A DNA stretch of 64,000 nt from Psychrobacter sp. bablab_jr014 (lineage in GTDB: Bacteria > Pseudomonadota > Gammaproteobacteria > Pseudomonadales > Moraxellaceae). The position numbers and the translations under genes were made by a program. Numbering within the stretch: the first letter of the stretch is position 1; each line of letters starts with the position of its first letter. The stretch spans positions 62,001-126,000 of the forward strand of contig NZ_JACDXT010000009.1 of assembly GCF_016464015.1 (NCBI RefSeq), written 5' to 3'. Below the pieces are notes generated by a model. The model did no database searches and had not been told where the DNA came from. It saw nothing but the letters and a program-made list of their open reading frames with translations. Of the stretch, positions 1 through 9,247 are shown in pieces.

Positions 1-998
1 ACTTCGGCGCGGATGGTTTCAGGAGCGCCATATAGCGTGGCTGGGTCAAGATTGCCCTGAATGGCTTTACTGCGTTGAATTTTTTTGTGCTGCTTGGTCA
101 ACTGGCGTTGACGTTCAGTCAAGATATTGCGCGCACGATCAAGCGGCATGGTCCAATCGAGACCTAGCGCATCCGCCTCGCTCTCTGCTTGTACATCGAG
201 CCACAAGCCGCCACCTTTGGTAAATAATACCACAGGTACTTGAGGATGACGCTGCTTTAGCTCGCTTACGATACGTTTGTTGTAGGCGTGAGAAAATTCG
301 ATGAACTGACGATGACCAAGCGCCCCGCCCCAACTGTCAAAAATCTGCACCACTTGTGCACCTGCGACAATTTGCGCATCTAAGTAGTCTGTTACAGCAA
401 TGGTCAGTTTTTCTAATAATTGATGCAAAAATTCAGGCTTGGTATATAGCATTTCTTTGGTATAACGATAATCTTTTGAGCTGCCACCTTCGACCATGTA
501 GGTCGCCAGCGTCCAAGGACTGCCTGAAAAGCCAAAAAGCGGTACTTGTCCGTTCAACTCTTTACGGATGCTGGTTACAGCACGCATAACATAATCTAAA
601 GAATCATTCACATCGAGCGTTGGTAGTTGCTCAAGGTCGGACTGACGGCGTACGGTGTATTTAAACTTTGGACCTTCGCCCGTCTCAAAGTACAAGCCCA
701 GCCCCATTGCATCAGGAATGGTCAAGATATCGCTAAATAAAATTGCCGCGTCCAAATCATAACGACGCAGTGGCTGTAGCGTCACTTCAGTAGCGCGCGC
801 TGTGTCTTTGCACAAGCTCATAAAGTCGCCTGCTTCGGCACGCGTTGCTTTGTATTCAGGTAAATAACGTCCCGCTTGACGCATCATCCATACAGGCGTG
901 GTATCTACGGGTTCAAAGCGTAGCGCACGTAAGAGCCGATCGTTTTTTAGAGGGGCAAACTTATGTTGCGGGGCCTGAGTGGTACTTGAGACGCTCAT
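1..998 (-). CDS. hemE: Uroporphyrinogen decarboxylase, 3' end missing
   Basis: Uroporphyrinogen III decarboxylase removes four acetate carboxyls to give coproporphyrinogen III in cytoplasmic heme synthesis. The frame opens at ATG 996-998, preceded by a GGAG-type ribosome site, and stays open for 332 codons to the window edge. The N-terminal substrate-binding signature around residues 33-45 ([15 protein letters not shown]) and the following [12 protein letters not shown] segment are diagnostic. The last visible residues ([12 protein letters not shown]) match the C-terminal part of the family. Family members are about 355 residues, so roughly 20-25 residues lie outside the window. It follows proB on the same strand with an 89-base gap, so co-transcription from obgE-proB is possible but not shown. 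Confidence 0.96.
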   Translation of the reverse strand, partial: MSVSSTTQAPQHKFAPLKNDRLLRALRFEPVDTTPVWMMRQAGRYLPEYKATRAEAGDFMSLCKDTARATEVTLQPLRRYDLDAAILFSDILTIPDAMGLGLYFETGEGPKFKYTVRRQSDLEQLPTLDVNDSLDYVMRAVTSIRKELNGQVPLFGFSGSPWTLATYMVEGGSSKDYRYTKEMLYTKPEFLHQLLEKLTIAVTDYLDAQIVAGAQVVQIFDSWGGALGHRQFIEFSHAYNKRIVSELKQRHPQVPVVLFTKGGGLWLDVQAESEADALGLDWTMPLDRARNILTERQRQLTKQHKKIQRSKAIQGNLDPATLYGAPETIRAE

Positions 999-1087
999 GC
1001 TCAAATCTCCAAATAAAATAAAAATAAAGGTGGCGCACTATTTTAATCATTATCAACGCATGCACTACGCCACCAGAAAAAACCAAA

Positions 1088-2272
1088 CTATACAGATACA
1101 GCCAGATTATCACGGTGTACCATGACAACGCGCTCTTCGTTGCTGCCTAGGATACGGTCAAACTGTTCGGTACGTTCGCGTGCCACACGGCGAGCTTCGC
1201 TTGATGAAAAGTTAACTTGACCCACGGCCAGACGCTCACCTGTGTCTTGATGGACGATTTCGACCACGTCCCCTTCATCAAAGTCACCACGTACCTCGGC
1301 TACCCCAACAGGCAACAAACTCTTATTGTGATCAATCAGTGCGCGCGCTGCCCCTGCATCAACGATCAATGTACCTGCCATGCGTAAATGAGCCGCCAGC
1401 CATTGCTTACGTGCGATGATTTTGTCTTCATCATTGGTCGTTAATAATGTGCCAACGGCCTCACCTGCTACAACGCGGGTAATAACATTATCGATCGCGC
1501 CACTTACGATTACTGTTGGACAACCACCCATAGCCGCGAGTCGACCAGCGCGTATTTTTGTTAACATACCGCCACGGCCTAATTTACCGCCATCGCCAGC
1601 GATATCGAACAGATAGTCTGCCATCGCACGCTCTTGACGGATCATTTTGGCATCAGGATTGTCACGTGGGTTGTCGGTAAACACCCCTTCTTGGTCGGTC
1701 AAAATAATGTACAAATCTGCATGAACCATGGCTGCTGCCATCGCCCCTAACGTATCATTATCACCAAACTTAATTTCATCAATAGTAATAGTGTCATTTT
1801 CGTTAATGACAGGTAACACACGCCAGTCCAATAATTGCGTCAAGGCGCCTGTGGTATTTAAATAACGGCGGCGATTGGCCAAATCGTCATGAGTAAGCAG
1901 TAACTGTGCGCTGTGTACGCCATGCTGAATCAAAGCTGACCACCATGTCTCAATCAGACCCATCTGTCCGATAGAAGCACAGGCTTGTAGTGCTTGTAAT
2001 TTTTTTGGTCTCTCTTCAAGATTCATACGTACAACGCCTTCAGCGACAGCACCCGATGACACCAAAAGAACTTCCATACCTTGATTGTGCAGCTTAGCAA
2101 TTTGCTTTGCCCACTCATAAATGGCGGTACGGTCAAGACCACGACCGTTATTGGTTAATAAAGACGAGCCAATCTTAACGATGACGCGCTTAATATTAAA
2201 GTTACGCTTTTTTTCAATAAAACGATCATCACTCGCCGCATCATTGAGATTTTGTTCTTGATTGTTTGTCAT
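1088..2272 (-). CDS. proB: Glutamate 5-kinase with PUA domain
   Basis: Phosphorylates glutamate to gamma-glutamyl phosphate, the first step of proline synthesis, in the cytoplasm. Residues about 28-280 form the amino-acid kinase fold: [11 protein letters not shown] near the start, [12 protein letters not shown], the substrate segment [10 protein letters not shown], and [14 protein letters not shown]-terminal PUA domain follows from about residue 300 ([19 protein letters not shown]). The 394-residue length is slightly above the usual ~370 because of a polar N-terminal tail of about 25 residues before the kinase fold. The gene sits between obgE and hemE on the same strand. Proline feedback through the kinase domain is known for the family but cannot be judged here. 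Confidence 0.97.
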   Translation of the reverse strand: MTNNQEQNLNDAASDDRFIEKKRNFNIKRVIVKIGSSLLTNNGRGLDRTAIYEWAKQIAKLHNQGMEVLLVSSGAVAEGVVRMNLEERPKKLQALQACASIGQMGLIETWWSALIQHGVHSAQLLLTHDDLANRRRYLNTTGALTQLLDWRVLPVINENDTITIDEIKFGDNDTLGAMAAAMVHADLYIILTDQEGVFTDNPRDNPDAKMIRQERAMADYLFDIAGDGGKLGRGGMLTKIRAGRLAAMGGCPTVIVSGAIDNVITRVVAGEAVGTLLTTNDEDKIIARKQWLAAHLRMAGTLIVDAGAARALIDHNKSLLPVGVAEVRGDFDEGDVVEIVHQDTGERLAVGQVNFSSSEARRVARERTEQFDRILGSNEERVVMVHRDNLAVSV

Positions 2273-2458
2273 AAAAACTCCTGTATATTATGTCGCATCC
2301 CATTAAAAAACAAAACAAATATCAATCAATATAACGCATCGACAATAGCCCTTGATCTGTAGGCAATCTGTGCTATCAATATTGCTCACACTATAACAGG
2401 CATTGCTTACAGACCATGATGACTGTTGTATGGCTTGCGTTACTGTATCAGTAGACAA

Positions 2459-2489
2459 TGTCTGACATTTTATTCCCTCATGTCAGACA
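2459..2489. other. Perfect 10-bp inverted repeat between obgE and proB
   Basis: TGTCTGACAT at 2459-2468 is exactly complementary to ATGTCAGACA at 2480-2489, with an 11-base loop. It lies about 10 bases beyond the obgE stop codon. No T-tract follows on the minus strand, so it is not a standard intrinsic terminator. It may act as a 3' stabilising hairpin or processing site. Confidence 0.55.
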
Positions 2490-2498
2490 CATTCTATT

Positions 2499-3722
<1,224 letters not shown>

Positions 3723-3755
3723 TTACTCTTTAAATTACGAATCCTATCACGACAA

Positions 3756-3790
3756 CAGCACCCGATAACCACTCGGACTATCGGGTGCTG
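3756..3790 (-). terminator. Strong hairpin between gap and obgE
   Basis: CAGCACCCGATA (3756-3767) pairs perfectly with TATCGGGTGCTG (3779-3790), a 12-bp stem with an 11-base loop, 67 bases beyond the GAPDH stop. No clean U-tract follows, so it may terminate weakly or act as a 3' stability element. Confidence 0.55.
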
Positions 3791-3856
3791 TATGCCATAT
3801 TCATGCTATTGCTAGCATCTTACGATATATGGTTGCGGCTAGCGCATTATACCAGC

Positions 3857-5308
3857 TTAGGCAGGTACGTGCGCATGACGAATACCCGCCATTTGTGTCA
3901 CAACGCGCAATACCTGTGTGCTGTAGCCAACTTCGTTATCATACCAGATGTAGACGGTGGCATGGTTATCAGTCACGATGGTTGCTTGGGCGTCAACGAT
4001 GCCCACGTGCTTGGTGCCCACAAAATCAGTTGATACCGCTTCAGTTGAGTCTGTATAGGCGATTTGTGATTGCCATGCGCTGCTATTTGCCATCTCACGC
4101 AAGAACGCGTTTAGTGCGTCTGCGCTCTCTGGTGCGGTGTTTAGATTTAGGTTCAAAATCGCAAGGCTAACGTTTGGCGTTGGTACGCGAATCGCGTTAC
4201 CTGTCAATTTGCCGCCAAGTTCAGGCAATGCTTTACCTACGGCTTTAGCCGCACCTGTGCTGGTGATAACCATGTTCAATACCGCACTACGACCACGGCG
4301 ATCAGCCTTGTGATAGTTATCAATCAGGTTTTGGTCATTGGTAAATGAGTGAATGGTCTCAACGTGACCACTTTCAATACCGAACTTGTCATTCAATACT
4401 TTTAGCGTTGGCGTAATGGCGTTGGTCGTACAGCTTGCAGCACTAACGATAGTGTCATCGCCGATGGTGTCATTGTTCACGCCGTACACAACGTTTTTAA
4501 TCTCGCCGCCAGCTGGCGCGGTTAGCAATACTTTTTGTACGCCTTTTGATTGTAAGTGCTTGCCCAGACCTGCTTCGTCTTTCCACTTGCCAGTGTTGTC
4601 AATCACAACAGCATTATCGATGCCATAAGCGGTGTAATCTACTTCGCTTGGGTCATTGGCGTAAATCACTTGGACAAAACGACCATTGATAATGATGCCA
4701 TTGTTTTCTTCATCAACGCGAATACCGCCGCTAAAGCTGCCATGGATCGAGTCACGCTCAAGTAATGATGCACGCTTAGCAAGATCGCCTGCTGCTGCTG
4801 GACGCACGACGATGGCCTTTAGCTGTAAACCTTTGCTGCTCGAAGCTTCTGACAAGAGCAGACGCGTCAAGATACGACCGATACGACCAAAGCCATATAG
4901 CACAACATCCGTCGCTTCATTTTGAGCAGTATTGCTGTCTACGCCTTGTAATTCAGTATTGATGTCTTTGTCATTGACTGTCAACTGACCTGCATCTACA
5001 CGCAAAGTAGATACATCGGCGTCAGCCAATACTTGAGCAATCGCCAAAGTGTCTGCGATGCTGACTGCTTTTGCATCCGCTGCGCGCTCTGCTGATTTTT
5101 GATGCAGTGCCAATACGCTGTCTACTGACGTGGTGTCGAGAGTTTCGCCAAACAAAGTTACTTGTACATCTTTTTCATTATATAGTGTATTCAATAGCGC
5201 GATAAGCTCGATTGCTTGTTGCTGTTGACGGTTATAATCAGTGAGGTGATCTTGATGTAGTTTGCGTAAGGTATCAGCTTGGCTCACGAGAAACGTCCTT
5301 ATGGTCAA
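3857..5308 (-). CDS. gap: Glyceraldehyde-3-phosphate dehydrogenase, long N-terminal form
   Basis: Interconverts glyceraldehyde 3-phosphate and 1,3-bisphosphoglycerate with NAD(P). The Rossmann motif GFGRIG lies at 139-144 and the catalytic cysteine is Cys293 in ASCTTN. HSFTNDQNL, RRGRSAVLNMV and the C-terminal WYDNEVGYS are standard. The first ~130 residues are an extra mainly helical region absent from the ~335-residue classical enzyme. This ~480-residue form is known from Pseudomonas and Moraxellaceae. Moraxellaceae generally lack a complete glycolytic pathway, so a gluconeogenic role is likely (inference). Cofactor preference cannot be read from sequence alone. The gene has its own upstream intergenic region of over 300 bases. 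Confidence 0.94.
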   Translation of the reverse strand: MTIRTFLVSQADTLRKLHQDHLTDYNRQQQQAIELIALLNTLYNEKDVQVTLFGETLDTTSVDSVLALHQKSAERAADAKAVSIADTLAIAQVLADADVSTLRVDAGQLTVNDKDINTELQGVDSNTAQNEATDVVLYGFGRIGRILTRLLLSEASSSKGLQLKAIVVRPAAAGDLAKRASLLERDSIHGSFSGGIRVDEENNGIIINGRFVQVIYANDPSEVDYTAYGIDNAVVIDNTGKWKDEAGLGKHLQSKGVQKVLLTAPAGGEIKNVVYGVNNDTIGDDTIVSAASCTTNAITPTLKVLNDKFGIESGHVETIHSFTNDQNLIDNYHKADRRGRSAVLNMVITSTGAAKAVGKALPELGGKLTGNAIRVPTPNVSLAILNLNLNTAPESADALNAFLREMANSSAWQSQIAYTDSTEAVSTDFVGTKHVGIVDAQATIVTDNHATVYIWYDNEVGYSTQVLRVVTQMAGIRHAHVPA

Positions 5309-5625
5309 TAAAATGAGGGTCGATAACGCAATTAAAGCAAGTACGCGCTTAATAGCGTGATGCGCCTACCGAATTAGAGATTACTTACGGTAATGCGCGG
5401 CAAAATCGTGTTAGATTCTAGCTTAAAACAGAGTATTTTGCCAGTCATAACGCAATTTGTACGGTAATATCCATATGATAATGCGTAGCTTTTAAAGCTG
5501 TGGAAATAACAAAGCAAAGCTTCCTAAAAGCAACTTTGCTATCAGCTTAGAACTTGTATCTGATTTAAACGTTTGCCAAAAAATGCTCTAAAAATAAAGC
5601 GGCCTTCACATCAGCCGCCTGTCTT
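5309..5625. other. Intergenic region upstream of gap
   Basis: No open frame with coding character. It holds the GAPDH promoter region on the minus strand and, at the far end (5591-5622), the terminator-like hairpin of the lipocalin gene. Confidence 0.5.
5591..5622 (-). terminator. Intrinsic terminator of the lipocalin gene
   Basis: Read on the minus strand, AGGCGGC pairs with GCCGCTT (one G-U pair) around a ~10-base loop and is followed by a T-rich run. It begins immediately after the lipocalin stop codon. Confidence 0.65.
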
Positions 5626-6699
5626 TTATTTATTCAAATCCACGGTTTGCCCGCTTTGCTTTGTTAATGTAAATTCGCTTAAATCATAACCTTGGTTTGT
5701 GGCAATTTGGCGGTATTTAGCGTAAGTATCCGCACTAATATCAGGCGTACGAGCGAGTAACCACAAATATTTACTATCAGGCGTGCCTACCAAAGCTGTA
5801 TTGTAATCAGCATCGCGTGCCAATACCCAATAATCTGCGCGACCAACAGGCAACCAGCGCAGCCATGAAGGTAAGAAGGTTACTTTTAATTTGCTGCCTG
5901 AATCATCAGCTACTCGTGCGATACCATCGGCACTGATTAATTCACCATCATCGCCTTTACACTTATTGAGTACGCCAACATTATTATCAGCACTGTTTAA
6001 AGTATAGGTTGCAGTCACGTCCCCTGCGCATTTGCGCTGAAAATACATGGGCAAGCGAGCGATTTCGTACCATGTCCCTGCATATTTTTCTAAATCAACA
6101 CTGTCTACGGCTGTTGGCGTAGTGCTTTGATTATACATAATGTCATTAGGACGAACGGCTTGCGTGGCCTCACTACTATACTGACTTGCAGGGGCAAATC
6201 CCGCCTGCATATTTGGATAAGCTTCTGGTGTCGCTGCATAGGCAGAAAATGCCGCTAAAGGAATAATAATCGCTAGAGCAATGACGGTATGCTTGATTAA
6301 ACCATTCATAAACGTACGCTCTGGGATGTCAATATTTACAGGCTGCTTATGAGCAGCTGATTGCGTGGTACGTGCCAATTGTGGCTGCATACGTGTGTCG
6401 TTTTTTAGTGTATGTGCGGTGGCTTTAGGACGTATGGTAGAGGTGTTTAACTCTGATTTTTGTTCGGCACGCGCATTAGGATTATGCGCTGCTTGATGGG
6501 CACGCTTAGGCTTTTTGTACCCTTGATACTCGGAGAATTCTGACGAGCTACATGTTGCCAGCTCATCTGTATATCTGCGCATATAGTAGGCACGGTCGTT
6601 ACTGGCAGCTGCGTGGCTTGTAGTGACAAGGCTATCGGAAAAGCTGTGCTGTAAATCAGCCTCATCTTGCTGGGAGAGTGTCGTATTTTTCATAGTCAT
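5626..6699 (-). CDS. Lipocalin (Blc-like) with N-terminal extension
   Basis: C-terminal residues about 200-350 form a Blc/VlpA-type lipocalin barrel: the GxW signature YAGTWYEIARLPMYFQRKC, the YWVLARDADYNTALVG strand and the YLWLLARTP strand. Such proteins bind lipids at the outer membrane or in the periplasm. Residues 131-155, MNGLIKHTVIALAIIIPLAAFSAYA, look like a complete signal peptide ending AYA/ATP, and there is no lipobox cysteine. Residues 1-130 are polar and basic and would be cytoplasmic. Either translation starts at Met131 (position 6309, weak ribosome site) or the protein is anchored through an internal signal segment. Upstream ATGs at 6699 and 6693 are preceded by AAGAAATGG, a weak ribosome site. 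The family is clear; the start is uncertain. Confidence 0.85.
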   Translation of the reverse strand: MTMKNTTLSQQDEADLQHSFSDSLVTTSHAAASNDRAYYMRRYTDELATCSSSEFSEYQGYKKPKRAHQAAHNPNARAEQKSELNTSTIRPKATAHTLKNDTRMQPQLARTTQSAAHKQPVNIDIPERTFMNGLIKHTVIALAIIIPLAAFSAYAATPEAYPNMQAGFAPASQYSSEATQAVRPNDIMYNQSTTPTAVDSVDLEKYAGTWYEIARLPMYFQRKCAGDVTATYTLNSADNNVGVLNKCKGDDGELISADGIARVADDSGSKLKVTFLPSWLRWLPVGRADYWVLARDADYNTALVGTPDSKYLWLLARTPDISADTYAKYRQIATNQGYDLSEFTLTKQSGQTVDLNK

Positions 6700-6787
6700 A
6701 CCATTTCTTGATTATGTTGTGTCTTAATAATCAACAAAGTAACGTCACCAATGACTGTTGCTTTTCTCGCTTTTTTATTAGCAAAAA

Positions 6788-6871
6788 TTAGACCTCTTGC
6801 AAAAGTACCGTTTTATTGACCTTCGTTAACGGAATATCAATGGCTAGCAATGACTTATGCAAGAGATCTAT
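6788..6871. repeat. Short element with IS-like inverted ends
   Basis: The left end TTAGACCTCTTGCAAAAGT and the reverse complement of the right end match at about 16 of 19 positions. The 84-base unit contains no coding sequence, so it resembles a miniature or internally deleted insertion element. A parent transposase cannot be named from this window. Confidence 0.5.
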
Positions 6872-7371
6872 TAAATCTGAAAAGATGCTATATCGTTATC
6901 ATTAATAAATATATAAGCTATAAAAAATCTTATTTACGTGGCACGCTATCATCTGAATTTAGAAAATATTTAATATTAATAAGTTTAACTTAATCTATAA
7001 GTCTTTGTGAACATTTGGTGATTGTAGATAGGCGAGCAATTATCTAATGACAGTTATGATTACGGTGAAGCAGTTACCTTGTTTAATTAAGCCCATCATA
7101 CGGTGGCTGGTGAGCCTCGAACAGTGTATCAATGTATGAAAAAGCAACGCTTTGTAAATAAACACGCTGCCCTTTAAAACATCTTACCTATTATGAATAC
7201 TGTGTAATTTTTTCTAAAAATAAACTTACTAAATTTACTTTAAAAAACAAACATATAGACAACTGTACCTAAAGGCTTCCACGTTAGTCTATAAAAAATA
7301 TGTCTGTACAAAAATGGCACAATAGGATGCATAGAACGCTTGCTTTCGTTACTTATACAAAACGTATGGGT

Positions 7372-7386
7372 ATATTAGGGCGTGTC
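7372..7386 (+). repeat. 15-bp direct repeat, copy 1 (ATATTAGGGCGTGTC)
   Basis: Identical to 8484-8498. The two copies flank the Nudix gene in the same orientation. GGGCGTGTC is also the start of the interspersed repeats at 8490 and 36131. Confidence 0.6.
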
Positions 7387-7407
7387 CCTAGTTCTATGAA
7401 AAATTGC

Positions 7408-8460
7408 TCAAGTCGTCATACTGGGCATAAATGCCCGAATGCCTGCTACTGCATACGCGCCGTACTGTGCTGCCACTTGCGCCATATCAGGACGTATACC
7501 GCCAAGCGCAACAACAGGGACATCCGCTATGTCGGCAAGTTCTGAAAATGCCTCCCAGCCAAGGGGAGCTGCGTCAGGATGCGTGGCCGTCGCGTGCACA
7601 GGAGATAAGAATATACCGACCACAGGCGATAAATCTGCTGCTAACCGCTGCTGTGCTAAGCAGTTTGCAGCCTCAATACTTGCCCTATCATGGCAACTGA
7701 TAAATAACGGCAACGGCGTGGCAAATGAGAATGAGTCGGGGGCATCGTACCACGACAACAATGTGCGCTGGTTAATATGGTGTACTTGTCCCAAGTGGGC
7801 AGATGCCGTATAGGGCGCCATCACGTACAGGTCAGGGCGCTGCGTGAGTAATGAGTCAATAATCGCATGCTCGGTCAGTGCATTCGCTTTGGGACGGGTA
7901 TAGAGCGCTGAATACTGAGGCAGTTGAAGATGATATTCAAGCCAAGCCTGATTTGGACGGTCAGCTTCATTAAAAGCACTGAGAGGATAACTGATACCCA
8001 CGACTCTCGGCAGACGTAACCATGCCAAAATAGTAGCGTTTGCGGCGGGTAATGGATAGTGACCTGCCAGTAGCGCTTCTTTACCCACCCACGTTAACGT
8101 TTGACCTTCTAATCCTTGGTCTTGGTACTGATGCTTGGCGTATTGTGCTGAACTCAAACACACTTCATAGACGTGCAAACAAACACACTTATCCCCGTAA
8201 TCATGGTGCAGTCGTCCGAGCTTAAGCTTGTGGCAGGTATGAATACAGATGCCTGTTTCTTCTTCTACTTCACGACACAACGCCGCTACCGCCCGCTCAT
8301 CAGCTTCTATTTTGCCGCCAACAAACTCATAGCGCCCGCCTTGGTGTTGATGCTGATGGCGATAACCCAGCAAATAGTGATCTTGATAACGAATCACTGC
8401 TACAGCAACATGAACGGCAAGTGGCTGAGCAACAGAAGATGTAAACATAAAACAACCCAT
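7408..8460 (-). CDS. Nudix hydrolase fused to a ThiE/TenI-like domain
   Basis: Residues about 15-150 form a MutT-type Nudix domain with a full Nudix box: GGKIEADE, then seven residues, then REVEEETGI. The C-terminal half (about 155-350) resembles the TIM-barrel thiamine phosphate synthase/TenI family (VVGIFLSPVHATATHPDAAP, VPVVALGGIRPDM). The same fusion is widespread in gammaproteobacteria, where it is usually called a Nudix family (8-oxo-dGTP-type) hydrolase. Whether the second domain is catalytic is not known to me. The start is uncertain: ATG 8460 was chosen, and ATG 8448 also fits; neither has a strong ribosome site. The gene stands alone between two repeat copies. Confidence 0.87.
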   Translation of the reverse strand: MGCFMFTSSVAQPLAVHVAVAVIRYQDHYLLGYRHQHQHQGGRYEFVGGKIEADERAVAALCREVEEETGICIHTCHKLKLGRLHHDYGDKCVCLHVYEVCLSSAQYAKHQYQDQGLEGQTLTWVGKEALLAGHYPLPAANATILAWLRLPRVVGISYPLSAFNEADRPNQAWLEYHLQLPQYSALYTRPKANALTEHAIIDSLLTQRPDLYVMAPYTASAHLGQVHHINQRTLLSWYDAPDSFSFATPLPLFISCHDRASIEAANCLAQQRLAADLSPVVGIFLSPVHATATHPDAAPLGWEAFSELADIADVPVVALGGIRPDMAQVAAQYGAYAVAGIRAFMPSMTT

Positions 8461-8483
8461 CAAAGCAATAAAAACAATCGAAG

Positions 8484-8498
8484 ATATTAGGGCGTGTC
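8484..8498 (+). repeat. 15-bp direct repeat, copy 2 (ATATTAGGGCGTGTC)
   Basis: Second copy of the repeat at 7372-7386, just upstream of the Nudix start and continuous with the longer interspersed repeat that begins at 8490. Confidence 0.6.
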
Positions 8499-8543
8499 AT
8501 CAATCAGCCCATTTAAAGAATTTAGCGGTCTTAAACTGGCTAA
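8490..8543 (+). repeat. Interspersed repeat, GGGCGTGTCATCA / TTTAGCGGTCTTA family
   Basis: Begins GGGCGTGTCATCAATCAGCC and contains TTTAGCGGTCTTAAA about 30 bases on. The same two blocks in the same order recur at 19225-19288 and 24246-24295. An end-only copy is at 36130-36145. Confidence 0.65.
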
Positions 8544-8590
8544 GCAGCTTCAAACAGTATGAACCGCGAAAGCAGCATACAGCTCGTTCA

Positions 8591-8735
8591 ATATAAAATC
8601 GATACAACAAGATTAAAGCGTATTTTTCTTAGCCTCTGGAAATGAAGGTAAAGCAAGGGTGCAGCAAGCAAGAAATATCCTTTAATCGCACAGATTTATT
8701 ATGGTGTACCTTTTTATTTAGACTTAACAATATAA
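8591..8735. repeat. MITE-like repeat family A, diverged copy
   Basis: About 145 bases related to 62215-62350. Shared blocks are TAAAATCGATACAA, AAGATT, TATTTTTC, GCAAGCAAGAAA, ATTTATT and TTTTTATTTAGACTT, in the same order. This copy has lost much of the internal complementarity. No coding potential. Confidence 0.65.
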
Positions 8736-8875
8736 GAGAACCTAAACCAAGCTGTTACAGGATCAAAGACAAACTCGATTGAGTCCTGTTTTTGAATCAA
8801 TTTGATCGTAGTTACACAAAGTTACAGAACAAATGGCGATTTATTAAAATTAGTTGTTGCAAAAATCAGTATTTT

Positions 8876-8894
8876 AAATGATAATCATTATCGT
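8876..8894. promoter_or_regulatory. Fur box upstream of hemP
   Basis: AAATGATAATCATTATCGT is a near-perfect match to the 19-bp Fur consensus, with the central palindrome GATAATCATTATC intact. It sits about 65 bases before the hemP start, so iron-bound Fur repression of hemP is expected from known biology. Confidence 0.85.
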
Positions 8895-8960
8895 TAACAA
8901 CAACAGCAATAGTCAGCTTGGCGCTGTCGCACCCAGCCATTTAACAAAAGGATTCTTATT

Positions 8961-9125
8961 ATGAGCATGGTTATCTCTCGTCACTTAAACTTCCGTGAAA
9001 ACCGTTTACCGACCCTACAATCACAACACTTATTTGCATTAACTAAAGAAGTGCGTATTGAACACGAAGGTGAAGAATATCGCTTACGTCTCACGCGCAA
9101 CAACCGTTTGATTTTGACCAAATAG
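8961..9125 (+). CDS. hemP: Hemin uptake protein HemP
   Basis: A 54-residue protein beginning MSMVISRHLNFRE and ending in the HemP-type strand pattern with EGEEYRLRLTRNNRLILTK. HemP proteins are short, basic and Fur-controlled, and are needed for heme-iron use in several proteobacteria; the molecular role is debated. ATG 8961 was chosen because it follows an AAAGGAT ribosome site at good spacing. A Fur box lies upstream and a strong terminator downstream, so it is a stand-alone iron-responsive unit. Unlike in many genomes, no heme receptor or hmu genes adjoin it. Confidence 0.85.
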   Translation: MSMVISRHLNFRENRLPTLQSQHLFALTKEVRIEHEGEEYRLRLTRNNRLILTK

Positions 9126-9162
9126 CTATCGCTTGATAGAGTCTGTTTTATTTCTACTGATA

Positions 9163-9197
9163 AAAAACGCCTTGTTGTGACAAGGCGTTTTTGTTTT
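9163..9197 (+). terminator. Intrinsic terminator after hemP
   Basis: AACGCCTTG, six-base loop, CAAGGCGTT, then TTTTGTTTTT. The A-run on the other side means it may also serve tamB, which ends at 9248 on the opposite strand. Confidence 0.85.
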
Positions 9198-9247
9198 TGG
9201 CATTTTATTTTTTACCGTGAATCATAAATATAGCAGTGTGGTTTGTC

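Larger units (their letters stand above)
6700..7407. other. AT-rich, repeat-bearing gap between lipocalin and Nudix genes
   Basis: About 700 bases with no convincing gene on either strand. It holds the lipocalin promoter region, an 84-base element with inverted ends (6788-6871), an AT-rich stretch at 6880-7300 with frequent stops, and an ATATTAGGGCGTGTC motif at 7372-7386 that recurs on the other side of the next gene. Confidence 0.6.

Noticed and set aside
8526..8600. Transposase C-terminal remnant (frame reading FKQYEPRKQHTARSI) next to the 8490 repeat
   Set aside because: Only ~15 residues, with stops nearby; suggestive of an IS5-type end but too short to claim.
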